Below are positions 52,569 to 61,783 of a DNA stretch of 63,005 nt, piece by piece. The translations under genes were made by a program, and so were the position numbers. Source of the stretch: B1SED10-225 sp964501415 (GTDB lineage Bacteria > Bacillota_I > Bacilli_A > Izemoplasmatales > Izemoplasmataceae); NCBI GenBank assembly GCA_964501415.1, contig CAZCSL010000007.1, forward strand, positions 1-63,005, written 5' to 3'. Each line of letters opens with the position of its first letter. Position 1 is the stretch's first letter. Under the pieces are notes generated by a model, which did no database searches, was not told the origin of the DNA, and saw only the letters and a program-made list of their open reading frames with translations.

Positions 52569-54914
52569 TCATTTTTTTACATGTTTACGCCAAAATTGTT
52601 TTAAATAGCCTTGTAAGTAATCATCTTCTTCTAAATATTCAGCATGAGACCAATGAATCGGCATCAGTGATTGATAAATAGGGGTTTGATAGCGTTGGTC
52701 TAATAAAACCGCTACCCCGACATCCTCTGTGCGTCTTATCACACGGCCTACCGCTTGAATCACCTTATTCATACCGGGATACGTGTAGGCGTAATGAAAC
52801 CCATCATAGCCTTTTTGCATGTAATGATCTTTCAATATTTCATTAAATGTATTATATTGTGGTAAGGCTACACCTACAATCATCACCCCATCAAGCATAT
52901 TGCCCACATAATCAATGCCTTCACTGAATGAACCCCCTAAGACGGAAAACAATACTTTGGTGGTTTGATTGGGGGTTTTAAAGGCACTGATAATCTTTTG
53001 TCTGTTAAGAAAATTCATCCCTTGTTTTTGTATGTAAAGATCGTAGCCTTCGGCATCAAAAGCCTCAAGTACGAGATTCATATAGGCATAAGACGGAAAA
53101 AAGATGATATAGTGTCCGACTTTGCTTTCTAACAAAGCATAAATGTTGTCGATAATTCTAGTGACACTCAATTGCCTTTGACGGTATTTAGTGGACGTAG
53201 AAACATCTATAAACAGACCTAAATGTTTCGGGTTAAAGGGCGTCGGTATCTCAAATTTTTGTCCTGTACCTTGCGTCAACAAAGCGGAAAAATAAGCATT
53301 AGGACTTAAGGTTGCGGAGAAAAACACACTGGCTTTAACGCGGCTGTCGATGAGTTCTTTAATCGCAAAAGAAGCATCTAGACAAACCATGTGATACTTT
53401 AAATCCTCATCGTCATCGGTCAATATAACTCGAAAATCCGCATTAAAATATTCACTGATTCTAAAAAAGCTCAAGTGTTCCAAATAGTGTTCTCTAATAA
53501 TCTTACGTTTTTTATGCTGTTTATAAGCCATTAGAAAACCTTCCATTTGGTCTAGTAAAGCCTGTAGGTCTTGAAGTATGGCTTGATCTAGGCTATGCAG
53601 TAGCACAAAACCACTTTTTTTAACCGCTTTTTCACCCATAAGCATCTCTAAAGAGCCGATTAAGGCATTCAAGGCATTCAGTAAAGGACCAGGCATTTGT
53701 TTAAGGTCTTCTTTTAAGTGTTTTAACGTGTTAAGTGATAAAGTTGCTGAATGCATTTGTCTAGAACGATCCACAAGATTATGCGCTTCATCTACCAATA
53801 GTTTTGGTTGGCTAATCGTTTCATCAAAATAGCGAATCAACTGAATGTTGGGATCAAACACATAATTGTAATCACATATAATGACATCACAATAACGAGA
53901 AATTTCCAAAGCAAACTCATGCGGACATATATCATGATAGCGCCCGTACTGCATCATCAATTCCAAATGATAAACATCATCATGTACGAATATGTCTTCT
54001 AAGGCCTTATTAAGACGGTTATAAAAGCCTTTGGCAAAAGGACAAATCTCAGGGTCACAATCAACTTCTTCTCTTAAACACATATCATCTTTGGCGTTCA
54101 AGGTAATCGCCTTTATCTTTAAGCCCTTGTTTTTCAGCAGGCGCATGGTGTCTACAGCAATTGTTTTTCCGGCGTTTTTTGCTGAACAATAAAAGATTTT
54201 CTCTTGGTCGTTTTTCAACGTTTTTAAGCTAGCATAAAGGGCGGCAATCGTCTTGCCGATACCTGTGGGGGCTTGAGCGTATAAAATGTCTTCTGTAATC
54301 ATGGTTTTATAAATCGCAGCCATAAATTCCTCTTGGCCTTGTCGGTAGGTAGGATAAGGGAATTCAAGGCCTTCTAGGGTAATTTCTTTATCATATAGAT
54401 GTTGTTGGTATAGACGATGAAAACGAAGGTATTGGGCGATAACATCATCTAAAAAAGCTTTAAGCGTTTCCTTTGTATAGGTTTGTTCGATGGTTTTTTT
54501 GGTGTGGTCATGTCTATGGATGTAGGTCAATCGCAAGGTTATGTCAGCTAAGTTATTATTGTTCATAAACATATACGCATAAACCTTTGCCTGCGCTAAG
54601 TGAGCTGGATACGTTTTTTCAGTGATTAAACTTAAGTCGGTTTCGGTCGTTTTAATCTCCTCTATGATTGGTTTTTCTAATCGCTTCAATACGCCATCAA
54701 TCCGGCCTGATAGTTCAAAGCGTTCTTCTTTATATGGGACATCACACTGAATAAAAACCTCTTTTTCATCGGTTTTGTGGTAGTCAGATTGATGCTTCAT
54801 GTGTAGCCTTTGCCCTTCGTATTTTGCCTCAAGATTCTTTTGTTTAAAATCTAAGTTTCCACTAGCAAACACGTAGTGAATCAAATCTTTAACTGCAAGG
54901 GTTGTTTTGGACAT
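52569..54914 (-). CDS. PD-(D/E)XK nuclease-XPD/DinG-type helicase fusion
   Basis: A 781-residue protein. The N-terminus (1-170) looks like a RecB/Cas4-type nuclease: GRIDG with Asp73, EIK with Glu86 and Lys88, and a QxxxY motif near 108. It is joined to an iron-sulfur superfamily 2 helicase: Walker A APTGIGKT (215-222), a four-Cys cluster site (Cys279, 286, 291, 330), DEAH (375-378), and C-terminal GGSFSEGIDY and QAVGRVIRR. It probably unwinds and cuts DNA in repair (inference from domains). The start at 54914 is supported by GGTGAT; a longer frame would overlap the divergent MscS gene. Confidence 0.85.
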   Translation of the reverse strand: MSKTTLAVKDLIHYVFASGNLDFKQKNLEAKYEGQRLHMKHQSDYHKTDEKEVFIQCDVPYKEERFELSGRIDGVLKRLEKPIIEEIKTTETDLSLITEKTYPAHLAQAKVYAYMFMNNNNLADITLRLTYIHRHDHTKKTIEQTYTKETLKAFLDDVIAQYLRFHRLYQQHLYDKEITLEGLEFPYPTYRQGQEEFMAAIYKTMITEDILYAQAPTGIGKTIAALYASLKTLKNDQEKIFYCSAKNAGKTIAVDTMRLLKNKGLKIKAITLNAKDDMCLREEVDCDPEICPFAKGFYNRLNKALEDIFVHDDVYHLELMMQYGRYHDICPHEFALEISRYCDVIICDYNYVFDPNIQLIRYFDETISQPKLLVDEAHNLVDRSRQMHSATLSLNTLKHLKEDLKQMPGPLLNALNALIGSLEMLMGEKAVKKSGFVLLHSLDQAILQDLQALLDQMEGFLMAYKQHKKRKIIREHYLEHLSFFRISEYFNADFRVILTDDDEDLKYHMVCLDASFAIKELIDSRVKASVFFSATLSPNAYFSALLTQGTGQKFEIPTPFNPKHLGLFIDVSTSTKYRQRQLSVTRIIDNIYALLESKVGHYIIFFPSYAYMNLVLEAFDAEGYDLYIQKQGMNFLNRQKIISAFKTPNQTTKVLFSVLGGSFSEGIDYVGNMLDGVMIVGVALPQYNTFNEILKDHYMQKGYDGFHYAYTYPGMNKVIQAVGRVIRRTEDVGVAVLLDQRYQTPIYQSLMPIHWSHAEYLEEDDYLQGYLKQFWRKHVKK

Positions 54915-55029
54915 AGTATCACCGATTCCATTATACCAAACTATAACAAAAATATGTGTATAATTATCCTTATCAATGCCTTTCATTGTATGGTAGAATA
55001 AGACTATATAAACTAAAGGGTGTGACACT

Positions 55030-56070
55030 ATGTTAATTGTCAGTGTTCCAATTGCGACCACACTTACGATATTGATCATTTTGGTTTTGGTGTTGATTTT
55101 TTTGCTACAAAAAACGTATATCGATAAACATCAAGCTGAAATTAAAACCCGATACATCAGTACTGGATATATACTGTTGCTGCTGTTAATTGCCGCTGCA
55201 ATTGTGGGTATCTTATGGTTATGGGGTTATGATGTGACCGATTATATTAGAGATTTAGGCGTCGATATCAGTGCCCTTATCGAAGATAGCGTCCCTAGAT
55301 TGATTGGTACATTAATCGTTATCTTTATTTGCTTAGCTGCGTTTAAAGTATCAAAAATATCGTTGCAACGGGTTGGGAAACGACCTTCTTTAAACCAAAG
55401 ACGCAAAAAAACGATCGCTAAGGTTACTTTGTCTGTGGTTAAGTACGTCGTCGGTATTATCGGATTGTTGATTACCTTAGCTATTTGGGGTGTAAATGTT
55501 GCCCCGGCCTTGGCTGGTCTAGGAATACTCGGTTTAGTGATTGGTTTAGGTGCACAAAAATTTATCAATGATTTAATTAGTGGCTTTTTCATCATTTTTG
55601 AACATCATTTTGATGTTGGTGACTGGGTTGAAATCAATGGCTTTATGGGCGAAGTTACCGATATAGGCTTAAAGACCACTAAAGTAAAAAACATCCGAGG
55701 TGAGGTGCGCATTTTCAACAACGGGAATATCGATCCGGTATCTAACTTCTCTTTAAATCATTCGTTGGCCATTGTGGATTTCTCCATTGCTTATAAAGAA
55801 GACGTTCAAAAGACCACCGACATCCTTACAGAAGCCTTGCCAAAAATTCGTGACACGCGTGATAACCTTTTAGAAATACCGCGTATTTTAGGGGTTAGCT
55901 CGCTGGCAGACAGTGGCGTTGAGATGCGCTTAGTCGCACAAGTTAAAAGCATGACCCAATGGCAAGAAGAACGGGCGATTCGTCAGTTTGTCAAAGAAGT
56001 TTTAGATGCGCATGGCATAGAGATTCCATTCCCCCAAGTTACCGTTCATTATCCAAAAGAAAAAAAATAG
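55030..56070 (+). CDS. Mechanosensitive channel (MscS family) 2
   Basis: A 346-residue MscS-type channel with three or four N-terminal helices (about 8-27, 44-65, 85-107, 133-152), the pore helix GLGILGLVIGLGAQKFIND (about 158-176) and the beta domain GDWVEINGFMGEVTDIGLKTT. Longer at the N-terminus than the paralogue at 47802. AAGGGTGTG precedes the ATG. It is divergent from the nuclease-helicase. Confidence 0.92.
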   Translation: MLIVSVPIATTLTILIILVLVLIFLLQKTYIDKHQAEIKTRYISTGYILLLLLIAAAIVGILWLWGYDVTDYIRDLGVDISALIEDSVPRLIGTLIVIFICLAAFKVSKISLQRVGKRPSLNQRRKKTIAKVTLSVVKYVVGIIGLLITLAIWGVNVAPALAGLGILGLVIGLGAQKFINDLISGFFIIFEHHFDVGDWVEINGFMGEVTDIGLKTTKVKNIRGEVRIFNNGNIDPVSNFSLNHSLAIVDFSIAYKEDVQKTTDILTEALPKIRDTRDNLLEIPRILGVSSLADSGVEMRLVAQVKSMTQWQEERAIRQFVKEVLDAHGIEIPFPQVTVHYPKEKK

Positions 56071-56090
56071 GCACATTTCGTGCCTATTTT
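56064..56090. terminator. Bidirectional terminator
   Basis: AAAATAGGCAC pairs with GTGCCTATTTT around a 5-base loop, between the MscS gene and the convergent ArsC-like gene. Confidence 0.85.
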
Positions 56091-56500
56091 AGCGGTATTT
56101 CACCATCTTCAATGCGTTTTCTTAATTGTTTAATATGTGAAAGCGTCGTGTTGGTCAGTTTAATATAAGATTTTTCATCTTTACCGTGGGGGTCTTTCAG
56201 ATTCCAGTGTTCTTTGTAGCTAGCATTAATGTCTATCGCGGAACTATCGGTGCCAATGGTAACCAAGATATCGACGGGTTTTAAGCTTTTTATCGGTTTT
56301 GGGACTTGTTTTTTCATATCGTAGTGATACAAGGTCTTAATGACATGTATCGCTTTTGGATCGAGTTTTTCCTTAGGGTGCACCCCAGCACTTTGCACAC
56401 TAAAGAAGTCTTTTTCATGGATTAAGCATAAGGCTTCTGCAATTTGACTGCGTGCGCTGTTGTGGACACATACGAAGGCAATCTTAATCTTTTTGAACAT
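56084..56500 (-). CDS. Low-molecular-weight phosphatase / arsenate reductase (ArsC) family protein
   Basis: A 138-residue LMW-PTP fold protein. The active loop is FVCVHNSARSQIAEAL, with the C-x5-R signature (CVHNSAR), and an Asp-Pro (KDPHG) near 105 supplies the general acid. The NSARSQ version is common in thioredoxin-type arsenate reductases, but the extra redox Cys pair of that class is not evident, so phosphatase activity is also possible. No ars operon genes lie nearby. The start is set by AAGGAGGTGG at 8 bases. Confidence 0.78.
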   Translation of the reverse strand: MFKKIKIAFVCVHNSARSQIAEALCLIHEKDFFSVQSAGVHPKEKLDPKAIHVIKTLYHYDMKKQVPKPIKSLKPVDILVTIGTDSSAIDINASYKEHWNLKDPHGKDEKSYIKLTNTTLSHIKQLRKRIEDGEIPLK

Positions 56501-56572
56501 ATGGGCCACCTCCTTAAATCGTTACCTCATTATATCATTTTAATCCCTATTTTCAAAGTTTAGTGGCATAAG

Positions 56573-56611
56573 AAAAGGACACCCGATGGTTAAAACATCC
56601 AGTGTCCTTTT
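56573..56611 (-). terminator. Terminator of the opp operon
   Basis: AAAAGGACAC pairs with GTGTCCTTTT, with an inner GATG/CATC stem; it lies just after the last gene (DUF3899-like). Confidence 0.83.
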
Positions 56612-56615
56612 TAGT

Positions 56616-56984
56616 TTAAATAATGATAATAAACGCAGTTGCTAAGTATAAAATGCCTATAATAAGTGCTGCGCCGCCTGAAAACTCAGTATCTTGACTT
56701 TCCTTTTCAGCTTGTTTGCTTGTAATGTATTCATGATAGGAACTATAGGTAACGCGGTGACGTCTAAAGATATTTTTAAACGTGTAGCCCATCGCAATGA
56801 AAATACGGTTAGCCCCTGTAATAGAAATCAGTCCAAAGAAGAATAACGGTAATCCAATAAAGAATAAGGCATTGGAAAAATTTTCTATATTCGGTCTGAC
56901 AGGGTCAAAATGAACGGCGAAATACCAATACAGAAGCGTGACGAGACCTGCGGAAATCAGAAGCGTTGCGATAGCACTTTTCAT
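56616..56984 (-). CDS. DUF3899-like membrane protein
   Basis: A 122-residue protein with three membrane helices (about 5-22, 37-57 and 102-121) and a basic cytoplasmic segment between the last two (NIFRRHRVTYSSYHEY). Such DUF3899-type proteins are often found behind oligopeptide transporters in low-G+C bacteria. Its start lies 1 base after the oppF stop, so it belongs to the opp operon. No function is known. Confidence 0.72.
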   Translation of the reverse strand: MKSAIATLLISAGLVTLLYWYFAVHFDPVRPNIENFSNALFFIGLPLFFFGLISITGANRIFIAMGYTFKNIFRRHRVTYSSYHEYITSKQAEKESQDTEFSGGAALIIGILYLATAFIIII

Positions 56985-56985
56985 C

Positions 56986-58167
56986 TTACTTCATCCTTTT
57001 TTTGTATTCAGCCAACTCTTCATCATTGGCTAAGATGAAGTGTCCCTTCTTAATCTCATGAAGTTGTGGTTTATCTTCGCTGTAGTTATGCGTAGAAGGG
57101 TCATACTTAATGCGTTGACGTTGTTTTTCATAGTTCGGATCGGGTACTGGGACCGCCGATAAAAGCGAACGCGTATATGGATGTAATGGATTTTTGAAGA
57201 GTTCGCTTGTAGGGGCTAATTCAACCATTTTACCATAATACATAACGGCGATGCGATCAGAGAAATATTGTACGACCGATAAGTCATGGGCAATAAACAA
57301 AATCGTCAGACCCAATTCTTCACGCAGATCATTCAACAGGTTGATAACCTGCGCTTGAATGGATACGTCCAGTGCACTAATCGGCTCATCGGCAATGATA
57401 AACTCAGGCGAAATAACCAATGCACGAGCCACACCGATACGTTGACGTTGCCCACCACTAAATTCATGTGGATAACGATTGGCGTGTTCTGGTAACAAAC
57501 CAACGGTTTCTAGCACGTCATGCACTTTTTTGGTAATCAATTTTTCGTTTTTCTCACCGGCAATACGCAGACCTTCTGCAATAATCTCTTTAACCGTCAT
57601 CCGTGGATTCAAAGAAGCAATCGGATCTTGGAAGATCATTTGCATCTTTTTCATCAGTTCAAAGCGTTCTTTGTCTTTCGTGTCATCTCCAGATACTTCT
57701 TTGCGGGCATTGATTTCTTTGCGGTAGCTCCGGATTTCTTCATCTCTAGCTTTGATGATGTTTTGAATTTCTTGGCTTTGTTCTTTTTTCAGACGATTTT
57801 TTTCAGTTTCATCTTTCGCTTTTTCCAAAGCCTCTTTTTGCTGTTCTTTTAAGGTGCTTATTTTGTTTTTAGCATCTTGTTTTGCATCTTTAATGTTGTT
57901 TTTTAGTGATTCTATGCCTGCGGTAATGCGTTGGCCTTTGAAAAAGACCTCACCATCGGTAGGGGTGTAAAGCTTGATGATCGTTCTACCTGTAGTTGTT
58001 TTACCACAGCCAGACTCACCAACTAAACCAAACACTTCCCCTTTATAGATGTCAAAACTAACATCATCGACGGCTTTAACGACTAATTTGTTTTTTCCAA
58101 TACCGCTTTTAAAATGCATTTTGAGATTTCTAACACTTAAGATCGGATCTTTTTGCGTTGTAGCCAT
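56986..58167 (-). CDS. oppF: Oligopeptide ABC transporter ATPase OppF with coiled-coil insertion
   Basis: A 393-residue ATPase. Walker A GESGCGKT (50-57), Q-loop at Gln180, signature FSGGQ (236-240) and Walker B FIIADEP (256-262) are intact, and the C-terminal Opp/Dpp domain is present (PLHPYTRSLLSAVPVPDP). Between Walker A and the Q-loop lies an extra highly charged helical stretch at about 84-170 (bases 57658-57918), rich in Lys, Glu and Gln with heptad-like spacing, which ordinary OppF proteins lack. It adjoins oppD (a shared base at 58167). Confidence 0.92.
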   Translation of the reverse strand: MATTQKDPILSVRNLKMHFKSGIGKNKLVVKAVDDVSFDIYKGEVFGLVGESGCGKTTTGRTIIKLYTPTDGEVFFKGQRITAGIESLKNNIKDAKQDAKNKISTLKEQQKEALEKAKDETEKNRLKKEQSQEIQNIIKARDEEIRSYRKEINARKEVSGDDTKDKERFELMKKMQMIFQDPIASLNPRMTVKEIIAEGLRIAGEKNEKLITKKVHDVLETVGLLPEHANRYPHEFSGGQRQRIGVARALVISPEFIIADEPISALDVSIQAQVINLLNDLREELGLTILFIAHDLSVVQYFSDRIAVMYYGKMVELAPTSELFKNPLHPYTRSLLSAVPVPDPNYEKQRQRIKYDPSTHNYSEDKPQLHEIKKGHFILANDEELAEYKKRMK

Positions 58168-59834
58168 TAGCCGATCACCTCTCTATCTTCACCTGAGGTC
58201 ATTACTTTGATACGTTTTTTAAGAATCTCAGGCATCTCGACTTTCGGTGCGTCTTTATGTAATAACCAAGTTGCAGCGTAATGTGAATCGCTTATTTTGA
58301 AGAATGGGGGTTGCTTTTCAAAATCAATCTCCATAGCGTATTCACTTCGTTCTGCAAAAGCATCGCCTTTTGGTGGGAATAACATGTTAGGCGGTGTACC
58401 GGGAATCGCCGATAAGCGTTCTTTTGAGTCAATATCAGGTACACTGGAGAGCAATGCCCATGTGTAGGGGTGTTTTGGATTATAGAAGATATCTTCATAA
58501 GTGCCAATCTCTACAATTTTACCCGCATACATAACCGCAATACGGTCAGCCATATTAGCCACAACACCTAAGTCATGTGTGATGAAAATAACCGATAAGT
58601 TATGTTCTTTTTTCAAGTCTTTAATCAATTCAAGAATTTGTGATTGGATTGTAACGTCTAAGGCTGTTGTTGGTTCATCACAAATCAATAAGTCAGGATT
58701 GGCCGTTAAAGCTACCGCAATAACGATACGTTGTCTCATCCCACCAGAAAACTGGAATGGGTATTGACGCATACGTTTTTCAGGTTCAGGAATCCCAACT
58801 TCGCGCATAACTTCGATTGCTCGTTCTTCAGCTTGGCGTTTTGTGACACGCTTAACACGACGAAGTTCTTCTTTCTTTTCATTAATCTCGTGTTCTAATT
58901 TTTTACGTTGATTGCCGTAAGCTTTATCTTTTTGTTCTTTTTTGAAATAGGCAAACTCTTCTTTTAGACCACGAATGTTTTGATAAAGTAACGCTTTGGT
59001 TTTAGAATCTGCGGTACGCATTTTTTGTTTTAATTCAGCAACTTGTTCATCTAGTTTTGCTTTTTCTTTATCATATTCCGCTTTGGCTTTTTCTTGGAAC
59101 TTACGGCGTTCTTCTTTACTTTCATTAGCCGCTGCTTCCTTTTTTCTTACCTTTAAGGCGGCAATCTCTTTATCAATGCGCGTTTTTTCAGCTTGATACT
59201 CTTCTTTAACCGTCACTTTAGCGTCCTTTTTCTTTTGTTTAAAGGTTTGACGCGCTTTTTGAAGTTCCTCTTTTGCTTTAGCGCGGTCATTTAGGTATTG
59301 TTCTTTACGCTTCTGAGGGTCAAGGGTTTGATTTCCATCATTATCTTTAGCTTTTTGCATATCAAACTTATAATCAAACTTGAGATTTCTTAACGCTTTC
59401 TTTTGATGTGAGATTTGTTGTTTTTCTCTGTGAATTAAGCGCTTATAGCGTTCTTTTAAGTGTTTACCATTAATCATGATTCCTTCGGTAATTTGTTTCC
59501 CGATTCTCATGATGGGGTTAAGGGAGGACATAGGGTCTTGGAAAATCATACCGATTTTATCACCGCGAATACGGTGGAAATCTTCTTCTTCGATGTTGGT
59601 CAAATCCTGATTTTCATACATGATTGAACCATCATCGATGACCGCATTACCGGCAAGGATACCCATAATCGCTTTAGAGGTCACGGATTTACCCGAACCA
59701 GATTCACCAACGATCGCTAAGGTCTCGCCTTCATACAAATCAAAGCTAACGCCACGTACAGCGCGTACCATCCCTTGGTTCGTTCTAAATGAGATTGTTA
59801 AATTCTCTACTTGTAATTTTAGTTTTTCAGCCAT
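58167..59834 (-). CDS. oppD: Oligopeptide ABC transporter ATPase OppD with a 200-residue coiled-coil insertion
   Basis: A 555-residue ATPase, over 200 residues longer than usual (about 330). Walker A GESGSGKS (43-50), Q-loop at Gln99, signature FSGGM (362-366), Walker B LLICDEP (382-388) and the Opp C-terminal domain are all present. Between the Q-loop and the signature, residues about 122-332 (bases 58839-59462) form a long Lys/Glu/Arg/Gln-rich helical region, very likely a coiled coil emerging from the helical subdomain. The insertion is in frame and at a different place from the one in OppF. It shares a base with each neighbour gene. Confidence 0.92.
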   Translation of the reverse strand: MAEKLKLQVENLTISFRTNQGMVRAVRGVSFDLYEGETLAIVGESGSGKSVTSKAIMGILAGNAVIDDGSIMYENQDLTNIEEEDFHRIRGDKIGMIFQDPMSSLNPIMRIGKQITEGIMINGKHLKERYKRLIHREKQQISHQKKALRNLKFDYKFDMQKAKDNDGNQTLDPQKRKEQYLNDRAKAKEELQKARQTFKQKKKDAKVTVKEEYQAEKTRIDKEIAALKVRKKEAAANESKEERRKFQEKAKAEYDKEKAKLDEQVAELKQKMRTADSKTKALLYQNIRGLKEEFAYFKKEQKDKAYGNQRKKLEHEINEKKEELRRVKRVTKRQAEERAIEVMREVGIPEPEKRMRQYPFQFSGGMRQRIVIAVALTANPDLLICDEPTTALDVTIQSQILELIKDLKKEHNLSVIFITHDLGVVANMADRIAVMYAGKIVEIGTYEDIFYNPKHPYTWALLSSVPDIDSKERLSAIPGTPPNMLFPPKGDAFAERSEYAMEIDFEKQPPFFKISDSHYAATWLLHKDAPKVEMPEILKKRIKVMTSGEDREVIG

Positions 59835-61783
59835 TATTCTGCACCCCTAAGCGTTGGGTTGAATGCATCTCTAAGTGCATTACCAAACATGTTAAATGTA
59901 ATCATAAGTATTGAAATGATAATTGCCGGGAAGACAGTCAGATAGGGACGGGCAAACATATGGTTTCGTCCATCGGCCATCAATACCCCAATAGAAACTC
60001 CTGAGAATTCAACACCTAAGATGTTAAACGATACACCATGTCCAATACCGAAACCTAAGTAAGAAATGGTTGATTCGGCGAATATAACCAAAGGAATACT
60101 CAAGATACTCATGGTAATAATCGTACCGATTGCATTCGGTAAAATATGTCTAAAGATTAAACGAGAGTCCTTCGCCCCCAAGGTTCTTGAGGCAAGTACA
60201 TACTCGCGGCCTTTATAACGATAAAACTGCGTTCTGGTAATTCCCGATATGCCTATCCAGCCTGAGAATACCAGAATAAGGACTAGGGTAAGGAATCCCG
60301 GACCTAACAGGGCTACGAAGATAGATAAGGTAACCAACCAAGGAATTCTACCGATAACTTCGGCAAAACGCTCCATCAGTAAGTCGACTTTACCACCATA
60401 GTACCCTTCAAAGGCACCATAAATGATACCAATGGTAATATTAATGATGGAAATTACAACACCTAAGAATAGTGATGTTCTAAGCGCTAACCAGCTTAGT
60501 GCAAACAAATCACGGCCTGAGGCATCGGTTCCAAATAGGAAATAAGGCGTTTCATCAAAACCACGATAAATACCGTAATCAAGCACTAAATCATACGTGT
60601 AAAACTGCTCGCCACCACGTTCAATAATTTCGCTTTGACGATTAACTTGTACAACTGGACATCCTTCAGAAAATTTCCAGCCTCTTGGATTGTCGGGATC
60701 TTCAAGTTGTTCGCAACGATCCGCATTTTCATCAATCAACGCATAGTATTCGCTTGCAGAATAAGCAGAAACACGTCTTTCACCTAACGCCATTTCATAG
60801 CGGTCATAACGGAAAGCAGACATCAAGACTTCTGCACCTCTTCTAACGTAACGAGCGTCATTTCTAGGACGCTCATAAAGCGATAAATCGTAGCCTTCAT
60901 GATGTATAGATGGGTCACCATCGGTATTGCCTAAATAAAGCGATACACTTTGAATATCAATTTCAGCTTCATTATCATTGGAGTCAAACACTAGTCGAAG
61001 CTCAGAGTTAATGCTGCCAAAATTACCTAAAATGTCGACAAGATCAAACTCATGACGACCTGGTTCATCAATTTGACCAACCATTTCGTTATAAAAGCCT
61101 TCAGGTAATAACTCATCTGTACGTAAATAAAGTTCCAATCTAGATCCAACATCCTCTGTCATATCATTCACTTCAACGACAAAGATAGGATTAGAAAACT
61201 CCGATAAGTCAAATGATAGGTTCGACGTTATATGAGCAGAATAATCACCTACTAATATCAATCGGTTACTACCGCCAAAACACCTTTCCGTTCGATCATT
61301 ACAAGACATCGGATAGTTTTCAAGGGTATCCATAAGGATGAAATCAGGATCATAACGATCAGCCGGTGGAACACCTAGCCCTGTTTCAGGATCAATGGTA
61401 TCACGGTCAACTGCTTGGTCTCTAACATATTGTGTACCATCCATGAAACCAAAATTTTCGATGATTGGTACTCTTGGTGGTAAGAAGCGCAATTCAAATT
61501 CTTGTCCTGTATACCGTTTTGATGTGAAGGTAGGCACAAGAATAGATAGCATAATCAGTGTAAATAGAATCATAGTTGCATATAAGTTCGTTCGGTTTTT
61601 GGCAAACCGTGTCATTGCATCTCTAAAATAACCAATCGGCTTGGTCTCAAACTTCTGATCAAAGATTTTTTCGTCTTTTTGGACAAACTCAAATTCTTTT
61701 TTAGAAACTTTTGTATCAGCTGAGTATTGTTTTTGGTTTTCTTTGGGCGGACGCTTTTTATGTAATTTAGATTGCTTACTCAT
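59834..61783 (-). CDS. oppC: Oligopeptide ABC transporter permease OppC with large extracellular domain
   Basis: A 649-residue permease, about twice the usual 300. A basic cytoplasmic N-terminus (1-62) leads to TM1 (about 68-86). Residues about 91-414 (bases 60542-61513) are inserted outside the membrane before the usual FLFGTDASGRDLFALSW. The remaining five helices and the EAA loop (REYVLASRTLGAKDS) are normal. Part of the insertion (about 172-286) alternates strand-like stretches (LILVGDYSAHI, LELYLRTDEL, LRLVFDSNDNE, IQSVSLYLG) like a beta-sandwich. Cys161/168 and Cys357/375 could form disulfides. It may act in substrate capture (inference). Confidence 0.9.
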   Translation of the reverse strand: MSKQSKLHKKRPPKENQKQYSADTKVSKKEFEFVQKDEKIFDQKFETKPIGYFRDAMTRFAKNRTNLYATMILFTLIMLSILVPTFTSKRYTGQEFELRFLPPRVPIIENFGFMDGTQYVRDQAVDRDTIDPETGLGVPPADRYDPDFILMDTLENYPMSCNDRTERCFGGSNRLILVGDYSAHITSNLSFDLSEFSNPIFVVEVNDMTEDVGSRLELYLRTDELLPEGFYNEMVGQIDEPGRHEFDLVDILGNFGSINSELRLVFDSNDNEAEIDIQSVSLYLGNTDGDPSIHHEGYDLSLYERPRNDARYVRRGAEVLMSAFRYDRYEMALGERRVSAYSASEYYALIDENADRCEQLEDPDNPRGWKFSEGCPVVQVNRQSEIIERGGEQFYTYDLVLDYGIYRGFDETPYFLFGTDASGRDLFALSWLALRTSLFLGVVISIINITIGIIYGAFEGYYGGKVDLLMERFAEVIGRIPWLVTLSIFVALLGPGFLTLVLILVFSGWIGISGITRTQFYRYKGREYVLASRTLGAKDSRLIFRHILPNAIGTIITMSILSIPLVIFAESTISYLGFGIGHGVSFNILGVEFSGVSIGVLMADGRNHMFARPYLTVFPAIIISILMITFNMFGNALRDAFNPTLRGAE

